Positions 16,118 through 25,323 of a stretch of DNA of 64,000 nt are shown in pieces (the first letter of the stretch is position 1; the number at the start of each line of letters is the position of its first letter). Source of the stretch: JAJDTT01 sp965116695. Lineage in GTDB: Bacteria; Acidobacteriota; UBA6911; RPQK01; JAJDTT01. The stretch spans positions 2,170,001 through 2,234,000 of the forward strand of contig OZ220706.1 of the NCBI GenBank assembly GCA_965116695.1. Reading direction: 5' to 3'. The notes under the pieces are model-generated. The model searched no databases. It had not been told where the DNA came from and was given only the letters and a program-made list of their open reading frames with translations. The translations under genes were made by a program, and so were the position numbers.

Positions 16118-17875
16118 CTAAGCCTCGTCGTAGATGATATCGGCGAAGGTGTGTCCCGTCGGAATCATGGGCAGGACGTGCTCGGTATAGGGGATCACGA
16201 CGTCCAGAACGTAGGCGGTCTTGCAGTCCAGCATCTCGTCCAGGGCGTCGGAAACTTCTTCCCGCCGGGTGATGCGGCGGGCTGGAATTCCGAATCCTTG
16301 AGCCAGGGAGACGAAGTCGGGATAGATGTTCTCCGGGTCCCGGGGATCGCCGATGAAGGTGTGGGCCCGATTGCTGGAGTAGAAGCGATCTTCCCACTGG
16401 ACCACCATGCCCAGGTGCTGGTTGTTCAGGATCAGCGCTTTGACCGCGATTTCCTCGGCATAGGCGGTCGCCAGTTCCTGGATGTTCATGACGAAGCTTC
16501 CGTCGCCGTCCACGTCGATGACCTGCCAGTCGGGGCAGCCCAGCTTGGCGCCCAGCGCCGCCGGATAGCCGAATCCCATGGCCCCGAGGCCTGCCGAAGT
16601 CAGGAGCGTGCGAGGATAGACGAACTTGAAGTACTGCGCCGCCCACATCTGGTGCTGACCCACCCCGGTGGTGAGAATGGCCTTGCCCCGGGTTTTCCGG
16701 GAGAGGATCTCCAGAACGTACTGGGGCATGATCCGGTCTCCCTCCTGGCGGTAGCGGAAGGGCTTGGAACGCTTCACCTCCATCAGGTTCCACATCCAAC
16801 CGGAGTAGTCCGTCTTGCCCAGGTCCATCCGGTTGAGACGCCGCAAGAGGTCGTGGACGTCCCCGGTCACCGGAATCTGGGCCGGCTTGATCTTGTTGAT
16901 CTCCGAGGAATCGATGTCCACGTGGACGATGGTGCCGTGCTTGGCGAATTCTTCCGCCTTTCCGGTGACGCGGTCGTCGAATCGAACTCCGAAGGCCAAC
17001 AACAGATCGGCGTTGTTGACCGCGTAGTTGGCGTAGAAGGCGCCATGCATGCCCAGCATGTCGAAGCAGAGAGGATGGCCGGCCGGGAAACTGCCCAGGC
17101 CCAGGACCGTCATCACCGTGGGAATGCCTGTCTTCTCGACGAAGCGCCGCAATTCTTCGGAGGCGTTGGAGCAGATGATGCCGTTGCCGGCATAGATGAT
17201 GGGCCGCCTGGACTTGCGAATCGCCCGCGCGATCTGGCCCAGCTCCCGGTCCCTGGCCTTGATTTGCGGACGATAGCTCCGGAGGTCCACGCGGGAAGGC
17301 CACTTGGGCTTGGCGCTGGACTGTTGGACGTCCTTGGGAATGTCGATCAGCACCGGACCGGGCCGCCCGCTGGAGGCCACGTAGAAGGCCTCCTTGACGA
17401 TGTGGGGCAGGTCCGAGACCTTCTGGACCAGGTAGTTGTGCTTGGTGATGGGACGGGTGATCCCGACGATGTCGGTCTCCTGGAAGGCGTCCTTGCCGAT
17501 CATGGTCTGGGGCACCTGCCCGGTGACGGCCACGATGGGGACCGAGTCCAGCTTGGCGTCGGCGATTCCCGTCACCAGGTTGGTTGCTCCCGGCCCGGAC
17601 GTCGCCAGGGTGACGCCCACCTTCCCCGTGGCCTTGGCATACCCTTCCGCCATGAAGATGCCGCCCTGCTCATGACGGGGAAGGATGACCCGGATCTTGT
17701 CCTGGACTCCCAGCCGGGTCAGAGCCTGATGAATCTCCATGGAGGCCCCGCCCGGATACCCGAAAATCACCTCTACGTTCTCCCGCACCAGAGCCTCGGC
17801 CAGAATGTCCGAGCCCTGGAGTTTTTGCACTCGGGAGGGGGCGCTTCGGGAGACACTTGAGGAAGCCATGACCAT
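16118..17875 (-). CDS. ilvB: Acetolactate synthase, large (catalytic) subunit
   Basis: A thiamine-diphosphate enzyme joining two pyruvates, or pyruvate and 2-oxobutyrate, in the first common step of branched-chain amino-acid synthesis. The first domain has the catalytic Glu in RHEQGGIFMAEGYAKATG. The middle domain binds FAD. The last domain has the ThDP/Mg motif DGDGSFVMNIQEL plus NNQHLGMVVQWEDRFY, which is characteristic of acetolactate synthases rather than related oxalyl-CoA or glyoxylate enzymes. Start at 17875 (MVMASSS) or 17869 gives about 585 residues, the normal size; the longer frame to 17989 has no support. No ilvN or ilvC is adjacent, which is unusual. Confidence 0.93.
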   Translation of the reverse strand: MVMASSSVSRSAPSRVQKLQGSDILAEALVRENVEVIFGYPGGASMEIHQALTRLGVQDKIRVILPRHEQGGIFMAEGYAKATGKVGVTLATSGPGATNLVTGIADAKLDSVPIVAVTGQVPQTMIGKDAFQETDIVGITRPITKHNYLVQKVSDLPHIVKEAFYVASSGRPGPVLIDIPKDVQQSSAKPKWPSRVDLRSYRPQIKARDRELGQIARAIRKSRRPIIYAGNGIICSNASEELRRFVEKTGIPTVMTVLGLGSFPAGHPLCFDMLGMHGAFYANYAVNNADLLLAFGVRFDDRVTGKAEEFAKHGTIVHVDIDSSEINKIKPAQIPVTGDVHDLLRRLNRMDLGKTDYSGWMWNLMEVKRSKPFRYRQEGDRIMPQYVLEILSRKTRGKAILTTGVGQHQMWAAQYFKFVYPRTLLTSAGLGAMGFGYPAALGAKLGCPDWQVIDVDGDGSFVMNIQELATAYAEEIAVKALILNNQHLGMVVQWEDRFYSSNRAHTFIGDPRDPENIYPDFVSLAQGFGIPARRITRREEVSDALDEMLDCKTAYVLDVVIPYTEHVLPMIPTGHTFADIIYDEA

Positions 17876-18063
17876 GTAACCTGTCAGTTGTTCCGAATTC
17901 AGGGAAATTCTATCGTCACCAGACGAATCTCGGATTCTATCACCAATATTCGGCGGCGGGGCAAACCGGCGGGATTCCCGGATCGGCAATCCGGAACCGG
18001 GCTTAGGGACTTTGGGTTTGGAATTCAGGTGAGGCCGGGCAGCTTGCGAAGCTTTGGAAACGG

Positions 18064-18858
18064 GTGATAAAACTGGCCGTCAACATGCGCCTCAAGAACA
18101 TGCGCCTCAAGGACAAGGTCGCCATTATCACCGGAGCCGCAGCCGGCATCGGAGAGGCCTCCTCCCGGCTGTTCGCCGCCGAGGGAGCCACGGTCGTGGC
18201 GCTGGACCTCGACTCGGCGGGACTGGACCGGTTGGTGGACGGGATCCGGGACCAGGGATTCGCCTGCCACGGTCTTTGCGTCGACGTGACCTCCTCGTCC
18301 CGGTGCCAGGAAGCCGTCCAGTGGACCGCCCGGGAGTTGGGCCGGATCGACATTTTGTTCAACAACGCCGGCTTCGTGCACCAGGGGACGCTGCTGGAGG
18401 CCACGGAGGAGGACTGGGACCAGGCCCTGGACCTCAACGTCAAGAGCATGTTCCGAACCTGCCGCCACGCGCTTCCCGTGATGCTTCGCCAGGGCTCGGG
18501 AAACATCATCAACACCGCCTCCGTCGCCGGCCTCTCGGGAGTCGTGAAACGGGGCGTCTACTCGGTCTCCAAAGCGGCGGTGGTGGGCCTGACCAAGAGC
18601 CTGGCCATCGACTACGTCAACAACGGGATTCGCGCCAACTGCATCTGTCCGGGGACGGTGGAGACGCCCTCTCTGCAGTCCCGGATCAACACTGCGGCCG
18701 ACCCGGTGCAGGCCAGGAAGGACTTCATCGCCCGCCAGCCCCTGGGCCGCCTCTGCCAGCCCGAGGAGATCGCGGCGCTGGCCCTCTACCTGGCCTCCGA
18801 CGATTCGGTCTTCATGACCGGCCAGGCGGTGATCATCGACGGCGCCATGACCCTTTAG
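18064..18858 (+). CDS. Short-chain dehydrogenase/reductase, DHRS6 / 2-keto-3-deoxy-L-fuconate dehydrogenase-like
   Basis: An NAD(P)-dependent oxidoreductase with a Rossmann fold. TGAAAGIGEASSRLF (from residue 23) binds the cofactor, and Asp in VVALDLDSAG suggests NAD over NADP. LFNNAGFVHQGTLLE, NTASVAG and YSVSKAAVVGLTKSLA give the catalytic Asn-Ser-Tyr-Lys set. NCICPGTVETPSLQSRI and ASDDSVFMTGQAVIIDGAMTL closely resemble human DHRS6 (BDH2) and bacterial 2-keto-3-deoxy-fuconate/rhamnonate dehydrogenases, so a sugar-acid substrate is likely but unproven. Met8 or Met13 could be the true start. It is divergent from ilvB and precedes the PQQ-type dehydrogenase gene by 24 bases. Confidence 0.87.
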   Translation: MIKLAVNMRLKNMRLKDKVAIITGAAAGIGEASSRLFAAEGATVVALDLDSAGLDRLVDGIRDQGFACHGLCVDVTSSSRCQEAVQWTARELGRIDILFNNAGFVHQGTLLEATEEDWDQALDLNVKSMFRTCRHALPVMLRQGSGNIINTASVAGLSGVVKRGVYSVSKAAVVGLTKSLAIDYVNNGIRANCICPGTVETPSLQSRINTAADPVQARKDFIARQPLGRLCQPEEIAALALYLASDDSVFMTGQAVIIDGAMTL

Positions 18859-18882
18859 GGCAAAAGACAAGGAGTGTTCGGC

Positions 18883-21158
18883 ATGGGCAGGAAGGTTCTG
18901 CTGGCTGCAATCTTGGCCGCGGTCCTGGCGGGGATCATCCTCTGGTCGCCGCTGTCGGATCCGGCACCCGTCGGTATCGAGCACCGGGAAGCGTGGACCA
19001 CGTCGCGGGTCCACGGCACCCCCGATCCACCCGATCCCTACACCACGGAAGTCGCGTTTCCGGAGATTCGCTTCGACCAGCCTCTGGAGGTGACGACGGT
19101 TCCCGGCACCAACCTCATCGCCGTGGCCGAGCGCTTCGGCAAGATCTACGTCTTCGAGAACCGTCCCGGAGTCACCGGGAAGCATCTGTTCATGGACGTG
19201 GGGAAGCCGGTCTACGGACTGGAGTTCCACCCCGACTTCCAGGAGAACCGGTACTTCTACGTGAGCCAGGTGGACCACCACACCAAGGAACTGCCGGAGG
19301 GCAGCCAACTCTCCCGCTACCGGGCGAACCCGGGGCAACCCCTCACCGGCGACCGGGACTCGGAAACGGTCCTCCTCGTCTGGCCTTCAGGCGGCCACAA
19401 CGGAGGCTGCATCCGGTTCGGTCCGGACGGGTACCTCTACCTGGGGACCGGCGATGCGAGCGGCATCGCCGACAGCCTGGTGACCGGCCAGAACCCCGAC
19501 GACTTCCGGGATCGATCCTCCGGATCGACGTGGACCGTCCCGACCCCGGGAAGAACTACGGCATCCCTTCAGACAATCCCTATGTGGGGAAAGCAGGATT
19601 TCGGCCGGAGATCTGGGCCTACGGACTCCGTCAGCCCTGGAAGTTCAGCTTCGGCCCGGCCCGCCGCCTGTGGGTCGGCGAGATCGGACAGGACCTCTGG
19701 GAGATGATCCACATCATCGAGAAGGGAGGAAATTACGGCTGGAGCGTGATGGAGGCGACCCACCCCTTCCGGCCCGAGCGCCCCCTGGGCCCCACACCCA
19801 TCCTGCCTCCCCTGGTGGAGCATTCCCACACCGACTTCCGGTCCATCACCGGAGGGTACGTCTACCAGGGAACGCGCCTGGCATCGCTGGCGGACAGTTA
19901 CGTCTACGGAGACCATGACACCGGGAAGATCTGGTCCCTCGACTACGACGGCACGCAGATCGAGAATCTCCGCCAACTGGCCGACACCCTGCTTCGCATC
20001 GTCGCCATCGGCCAGGACCAGAACAACGAACTCCTCTTCCTGGATTTCGTCGGCGGCCAGTTTCACCGTCTGGTTCCGCGGCCCGATTCCTCCAGGCAGA
20101 CGGCCGAATTCCCCCGGCGGCTGAGCGAGACCGGCCTGTTCACTTCCACTGAGGAGATGACCCCCGCCCCGGGCCTGATCCCCTATTCGGTCAATGCCGC
20201 CCTCTGGTCGGATCACGCCGCCAAGGAACGCTACATCGCGTTGCCGGACCTGTCGCAGATCGAGTACGACACGGTGATCTATCCGCAGCCGGCGCCGGGG
20301 GTTCCCCCAGGTTGGAAGTTCCCTGACGGAACCGTCCTGGTCAAGACCTTCTCCCTGGAAATGGAGAGGGGAAACCCCGACAGCCTCAGGCGATTGGAGA
20401 CGCGGCTTCTTCACCACGAGCGGATTCCCGGAACCGATGAAGTGGGAGCGCAGGTCTGGAAAGGATATGTCTACCTCTGGAACGACGAGCAGACCGACGC
20501 CGAGCTGTTGAACAGCGAGGGCCTGGACCGGGCGTACACCATTCGGGAGGCGGACGGCGGCACCAGCGAGCAGACCTGGCGGTTCCCCAGCCGCGCCGAG
20601 TGCACCCTCTGCCACACCACGGCCGCCAAGTACGTCCTGGGCATCAACACCCTGCAGATGAACAAGGACCACGACTACGGGGGAGTGGTGGCCAACCAGC
20701 TTCGGACCTTGGACCATCTGGGCGTCTTCACCCAACCTCTACCGGCGGCGCCGGAGAAGCTGGGTCGCCTCGTCGACTACCAAAATCCCGATCTGGAAAC
20801 CGAACTGCGGGCGCGCGCCTACCTTCACGCCAACTGCTCCCACTGTCACGTGAAGTGGGGGGGCGGCAACGCCGATTTCCAACTGATCGGCTCCATGCCG
20901 CTGGAGCAGACCGGCATCGTCGACACCATCGCCGCCCATGGCGGCTTCGACCTGGAGCAGCCGCGGCTGGTGGTCCCGGGGCACCCGGACCGCTCCGTCA
21001 TTCCCCATCGCATGGCCATGCTGGGCCTGGGCCGCATGCCCCACATCGCCTCCAACGTGGTGGATGAAGAGGGAGTGCGCCTGGTTCGGGAGTGGATCCG
21101 GAGCCTGCCGGTCCAACAGAGCCGGAACCGGTCCAAGGACGGGAACGGGCCAGGCTAA
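18883..21158 (+). pseudogene. PQQ-type sugar dehydrogenase fused to diheme cytochrome c region, frameshifted
   Basis: An exported quinoprotein-type dehydrogenase. Residues 1-25 are a signal or anchor segment. A soluble-glucose-dehydrogenase-like beta-propeller follows (LEVTTVPGTNLIAVAERFG, YGLEFHPDFQENRYFYV, GGCIRFGPDGYLYLGTGDAS). The C-terminal part has two heme-binding motifs, CTLCH and CSHCH, as in SO2930/HNE_0200-type proteins that pass electrons to a respiratory chain. The frame breaks at 19508-19510: reading GGGG instead of GGG restores GSILRIDVDRPDPGKNYGIP and the rest without a gap. So one G has been lost, either by real mutation or by sequencing error. Start ATG 18883 has AAGGAG nine bases upstream. 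With the frame restored the protein is about 758 residues. Confidence 0.85.
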
Positions 21159-21847
21159 CGTCCGGCCCTGGTCAGAAACGAGAGCAGTTCCACCATCAGT
21201 CCGTTGACGGCCTGGTAGTTGCCGGCAGGCGCTTCGAGCAACTCCCTTTCCGACTGCACGTATCTGGAGGGGACCAGTTCCGCCCGGCAGTTGACGACCA
21301 GCTTTTCGGCCGCCTCCGGGGTGGTTTCCAGGTGAAACTGCGTCCCGATGGCGGCTCTTCCGATCTGGAACGCCTGATTCTCGCAGCCGGCGCTTCGCGC
21401 CAGGTGGACCGCTCCGGGAGGCAGATCGAAGGTCTCGCCGTGCCAGTGAAACGCCTGGATGGTCTCGGGGAATTGGAAGCAGTCCGCGCCTCCGTCGATT
21501 CCACGCAGGGGAAACCAGCCGATTTCCTTCAGTTCGTTGGGAAAGACCCGGGCACCCAGGGCGCTGGCGATGAGCTGTGCGCCAAGGCAGATCCCCAGGA
21601 CCGGCTTCCCGGCCTCGATGGCCCGGCGGATGAACCGCTTCTCCGCCACCAGCCAGGGGAGTTCCTCCTCGTCGTTGACGCTCATGGGTCCGCCCATGGC
21701 GATGAGGAAGTCGACCTCGTCCAACGCCGGAATTTGCGCCGATTCGAAGAACCTGGTGCAGGTCACCTCATACCCGGCGGCAAGGAGCCAGGGCCGGATG
21801 CAACCGAGGCCTTCGAAGGGGACGTGCTGGAAATAGTGAGCGCGCAT
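21155..21847 (-). CDS. Class I glutamine amidotransferase-like protein (GMP-synthase-like)
   Basis: A 230-residue single-domain class I glutaminase. The triad is present: Cys87 in LGICLGAQLIASALG and His172/Glu174 in GTQFHLETT. MAMGGPMSVNDEEELPWL, seen here as IAMGGPMSVNDE, and AFHWHGETFDLPPGAVHLA are typical of stand-alone GMP-synthase-like amidotransferases, some of which act as gamma-glutamyl-polyamine or gamma-glutamyl-peptide hydrolases. No synthetase partner is attached. It lies 54 bases downstream of the class III aminotransferase gene, and its end overlaps the end of the PQQ-type gene by four bases on the other strand. Confidence 0.82.
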   Translation of the reverse strand: MRAHYFQHVPFEGLGCIRPWLLAAGYEVTCTRFFESAQIPALDEVDFLIAMGGPMSVNDEEELPWLVAEKRFIRRAIEAGKPVLGICLGAQLIASALGARVFPNELKEIGWFPLRGIDGGADCFQFPETIQAFHWHGETFDLPPGAVHLARSAGCENQAFQIGRAAIGTQFHLETTPEAAEKLVVNCRAELVPSRYVQSERELLEAPAGNYQAVNGLMVELLSFLTRAGR

Positions 21848-21901
21848 GGGATCAATGATGGACAGTCGGTGGCAGAAGTCCAGTCCGGCGTCAGGATCGG
21901 G

Positions 21902-23272
21902 CTACGGGGCTGCGGTCTCCGCGGGTGCGACCCCCGCCACCGGCCAACCCTCCCGCATCAGGGCCCGGAGCGCTTTTTCGTAGGCTTTCACCGTGAAGTC
22001 CACGTCCTCCTCGGTGTGGGCCGCCGTCAACCGCCAGCTGATCCCTCCCTGGGTGTCCACTCCCTCGTTCAGGAGGGCCTTTCGGAGAACTCCGCCCCGG
22101 GCCGGATCGTTGGCGGCCTTGAGTTGTTCATGGGAAACGGTGCACCCGTTCGCTTCATCCCACTCTCCCTCGACCCCCAGCGCTACGAACAGGCCCGAGG
22201 CAAGTCCGTAAGCGAGGCCGGGGATCCCCAGCCGGGCCAGTACGTCCTGGAGGCCCGATCGGAGCTGTTCGCTCACGGCCTCGACGCGTTCGTTGACCGG
22301 TTCCCGATCCAGGATCTCGAGACACGTGGCCCCCGCTACGGCGGACAGCGGGTTGGCATTGAAAGTGCCGGGATGGGCGACCCGGCGCCGGGCATCCCAC
22401 TCGGGGTCGCCGCGGTGCTGGATCATGTCCAGGATCTCCGCCCTGCCCACGACGGCCGCGCCGGGAAGGCCTCCGGCCAGGATCTTGGCGTGGGTGCTCA
22501 GATCGGGCGTGATTCCGTAGCGTTCCTGGACTCCTCCCAGGGAGGCCCGAAATCCGGTGATGACCTCGTCAAAGATCAGCAGCACTCCCGCATCCCGGGT
22601 GACCTCCCTCAACCGGCGAAGGAACCCCGGTGTGATGGGTAGAAGGCCGCCGATGGCTCCCGTGGGCTCGACGATCACCGCCGCAATGTCCCGGTCGGTC
22701 TCCAGGACCCGCTCCACCTCGCCGATCTCCGGAGCCGCCTGGACCACGGTTCCTGCCGTGCCCTGAGGGACTCCGGCCGCCTCTCCCTCGGAATTCAGGA
22801 CGACGTAGTCGCTCCAGCCGTGGAAGTGGTGGTGAAACTTGAGGATCTTGTCCCGTCCCGTGTAGGCCCGGACCAAGCGGAAGGCCATCAGGTCCGCCTC
22901 GGTCCCCGACGAGTGAAAACGGACCTTCTCGGAGCAAGGCACCAGCTTGTTCACGATCTCGGCCCAACGGATCTCGAGTTCGGTGGCCCCGCCGACATGG
23001 GTGCCCCGCCCCATCTGCTCCCTGACCGCCTCCACGATGGCGGGGTAGGAATGTCCCAGCAGAATCGCCCCGTGCCCCACGACGTAGTCGATGTACCGGT
23101 TCCCGTCCACGTCCCATTTGTAGGCCCCCTCGGAATGGGTCATGTAGAGGGGGAAGGGAGTGATCCAACGCGAGTCGTGGGTGGCGCCGTCGGGAAAGGC
23201 GCGGCGTCCTCCGCCCGCCAGGCGGAGGGACCCGGGATGGTCGTCGTAGTATCGCTGGTCCACGGACTTCAT
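21902..23272 (-). CDS. Class III aminotransferase, glutamate-1-semialdehyde aminomutase-like
   Basis: A 456-residue PLP enzyme of fold type I. RFHSSGTEADLMAFRLVRAYTG is the aminomutase-like cofactor and substrate region, FDEVITGFRA contains the PLP-ring Asp, and K263 in STHAKILAGGLPGAAVVG is the Schiff-base lysine. The resemblance to HemL is strong, but the sequence has insertions and an unusual extended C-terminus, and the gene sits among catabolic genes. It is therefore more likely one of the HemL-like aminotransferases of unknown substrate than the heme enzyme itself. The start at 23272 has AGGAG eight bases upstream. Confidence 0.82.
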   Translation of the reverse strand: MKSVDQRYYDDHPGSLRLAGGGRRAFPDGATHDSRWITPFPLYMTHSEGAYKWDVDGNRYIDYVVGHGAILLGHSYPAIVEAVREQMGRGTHVGGATELEIRWAEIVNKLVPCSEKVRFHSSGTEADLMAFRLVRAYTGRDKILKFHHHFHGWSDYVVLNSEGEAAGVPQGTAGTVVQAAPEIGEVERVLETDRDIAAVIVEPTGAIGGLLPITPGFLRRLREVTRDAGVLLIFDEVITGFRASLGGVQERYGITPDLSTHAKILAGGLPGAAVVGRAEILDMIQHRGDPEWDARRRVAHPGTFNANPLSAVAGATCLEILDREPVNERVEAVSEQLRSGLQDVLARLGIPGLAYGLASGLFVALGVEGEWDEANGCTVSHEQLKAANDPARGGVLRKALLNEGVDTQGGISWRLTAAHTEEDVDFTVKAYEKALRALMREGWPVAGVAPAETAAP

Positions 23273-23360
23273 AGGTGTGCTCCTGTTCTACTGATGCAGG
23301 CCAAGTCTACTGACAGGCCGGGAAAAAAGTCACCACCGAATGCGAGTGCGATCCTCGCCG

Positions 23361-24542
23361 TTACGAAATGCCTTCGAGTCCCTGCTCGAAATCGTCCACC
23401 AGATCTTCAGCGTCCTCGATGCCAACCGAGACCCGCACCAGCGAGTCGGAGATCCCCATCCGCACCCGCTCTTCCGGCGGCACTCCGGCATGGGATGTGG
23501 TGGCCGGACGGGTGATCAACGTCTCCACGCCTCCCAGGCTGGGCGCCGACCGGGGAATTCGAAGACGATTCAGCAACGACTCGGCCGCTACGACCCCTCC
23601 TCGCGCCTCGAAGCTCAGCATCCCGCCGAAACCGGAGAAGAGCTTCCGGGCCCGCCCCTGCTGGGGATGGGTTTCCAGACCGGGGTAGTTGACCCCGTCG
23701 ACGGCCGGGTGTGCCTCCAGAAAACGGGCCAACACCAAGGCGTTTTCGTTCTGTTTCCGAACTCGCAGGATCAGGGTCTTGATCCCCCGATGCAGCAGAA
23801 AGCAGGCATGAGGATCCAGGACGCCTCCCAAGTGATTCAACCGGTGGGTCACCCGGCGCACCAACTCCCGGGACCCGATGACGGCTCCCGCCGCCAGGTC
23901 CGAATGGCCGTTGAGGTACTTGGTGCCGCTGTGGACGACCAGGTCGAAGCCCGACTCCAGGGGCCGGTAGTTGACGGGCGTGGCGAAGGTGCTGTCGATG
24001 ATGGAGACCAGGCCGTGCTCCCGGGCGAAGCGGACCACCTGCTCCAGGTCCGGGACCTGCATCAAGGGATTGGTGATGGTCTCCACGTAGATGGCGCACG
24101 TGGACGGTTTCAGGAGCGCGGACCAGGTCTCGGGACGGTTGCCGTCCATGAGGTCGTGACCGATCCCGAATTCCGCCAGGTCGCAAGTGACGAAGGTGTG
24201 GGTGCCGCCGTAGAGCCCTTCCAATGCCAGCAGGTGGTCTCCGCGCGAGAGCAGCGCCAAAAGCGTGGTGGTGATGGCGGCCATGCCGCTGGAGGCGACG
24301 ACCGCCGCCTCGCCCCCCTCCAGCGACGCCAGCTTGGCGTGGAGGGCTTGGTGATTGGGGGTGTTGTTGAGGCGGACGTATCGAACCGCGTCGTAGCTCT
24401 CCTCGCCCGCGGTCTCGAAGGTGGCCGACTGAAAGATCGGCATGCTCACCGCCCCCTCGATTCGAGGTTCGGGCTCGCCGGCATGGACGGCGCGCGTGGC
24501 CAGTCGGCGAGACTGCTCCGAATGGTCATTGGTATGAGACAT
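23361..24542 (-). CDS. Trans-sulfuration family PLP enzyme (cystathionine gamma-synthase/lyase-like)
   Basis: A 393-residue PLP enzyme of the Cys/Met metabolism family. Lys208 in LVVHSGTKYLNGHSDLAAG is the cofactor lysine. LASLEGGEAAVVASSGMAAI and the C-terminal SLGGVETLITRPATTSH are family hallmarks. The usual YSR..NPT segment reads YVRLNNTPNHQAL, a divergent form that makes the exact reaction (synthase, lyase or methionine gamma-lyase) uncertain. The start at 24542 is clear: AGGAGGT lies just upstream of the ATG. It is the first of three minus-strand genes with the class III aminotransferase and the amidotransferase. Confidence 0.88.
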   Translation of the reverse strand: MSHTNDHSEQSRRLATRAVHAGEPEPRIEGAVSMPIFQSATFETAGEESYDAVRYVRLNNTPNHQALHAKLASLEGGEAAVVASSGMAAITTTLLALLSRGDHLLALEGLYGGTHTFVTCDLAEFGIGHDLMDGNRPETWSALLKPSTCAIYVETITNPLMQVPDLEQVVRFAREHGLVSIIDSTFATPVNYRPLESGFDLVVHSGTKYLNGHSDLAAGAVIGSRELVRRVTHRLNHLGGVLDPHACFLLHRGIKTLILRVRKQNENALVLARFLEAHPAVDGVNYPGLETHPQQGRARKLFSGFGGMLSFEARGGVVAAESLLNRLRIPRSAPSLGGVETLITRPATTSHAGVPPEERVRMGISDSLVRVSVGIEDAEDLVDDFEQGLEGIS

Positions 24543-24984
24543 TTCACCTCCTGCGCGCGGCTCCGATTCGGCAAGGAGCCGGTGGGCGGCGCCTGGACCG
24601 GACACTCTACATCCTACCGACGCTCGTTCCACCGGCGTCTTGGCACCTCACGACTTTCATGTCGACCGTCCATCGGGCGCCCGGCCGTCTCACATGGACC
24701 GGACGGGCACTACTCTACCGGAGCCACTCAGCGTGGGTTATCATACGTGAGTCCGGCTTGGGCGAGGAACCGGACACTTTGGCTCCGCAGGCAGGATGCG
24801 ACAATGAGGTTGGGGAAATATCGCTTGACCAAGAACGGCATCCTATATGGCTTGATGACTGGCATGACTTCGACCGGGTTACTGTATCCTTCGAAATTCA
24901 AGCCTGAGCGATACACGCGCTCCTACAGTGGTGACCTTTTCACCATCGGGGCAGATATGTGGAGAGCTTTTGAAATCGAGCGAA
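24543..24984. other. Intergenic region with a low-GC patch
   Basis: The part from about 24,700 onward is clearly lower in GC than the genes around it. It contains a hairpin-like inverted repeat (GTCCGG at 24751-24756, CCGGAC at 24770-24775), and short frames on both strands that I do not recognise. A second small hairpin (GGCTCC/GGAGCC near 24,557-24,580) lies directly upstream of the Shine-Dalgarno of the PLP gene. Confidence 0.4.
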
Positions 24985-25323
24985 ATGAAAAAGAGACCCA
25001 AACCCCGGAAGTCCGGCACTCCCGCGAAGACCGAACCAAGTTCGAAGAGTTTGCCCCAACGGATTCCTCCGGAAATCCTTGAAAAACTTCCGGAAGAGAC
25101 CCGGATTGCTTTTGTGGAAGCGGTGTCTTCGAGAGGCCCCCTTGATACCCATGAAATTGAATCGGCGAGAGATGATCCGAACCGCCGCCACCGTCACCTC
25201 CATCACAACGTTCTACGGCGGCCGCCGCGCCCGCGCCGGCGCCGTCAAGGAGACTTCGGTGGTCAGTCTTCGTCCCCACCTCTATCACGGGTGGCCCACC
25301 GTCGCGCGCCGCTCCAGCGGTGA
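24985..25323 (+). pseudogene. Possible remnant of a small DUF2335-like protein
   Basis: The frame begins MKKRPKPRKSGTP and then reads RIPPEILEKLPEETRIAFVE followed by AVSSRGPL. This resembles the N-terminal part of short DUF2335-type predicted membrane proteins, where a similar stretch leads into a GPLPPP motif and membrane helices. Here the similarity stops at GPL and the frame runs on as a shadow of the sialidase-like gene that begins at 25151. So the 3' part, with the membrane domain, appears lost. The match is from memory of the family pattern only, and the region is lower in GC than its neighbours. It may not be expressed. Confidence 0.3.

Noticed and set aside
15693..17303. 536-residue minus-strand frame over ilvB
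   Set aside because: It is a shadow of ilvB in another frame, without family features.
18054..19500. Continuous open frame in the third plus frame before the PQQ-type gene frameshift
   Set aside because: It runs through the SDR gene out of frame and reads as low-complexity Arg/Gly/Pro. Only the part after about 19,508 is real coding sequence.
24543..24760. Possible SAM riboswitch before the trans-sulfuration enzyme gene
   Set aside because: Only a simple hairpin (GGCTCC/GGAGCC) is present; I could not find the conserved core of any SAM riboswitch class.
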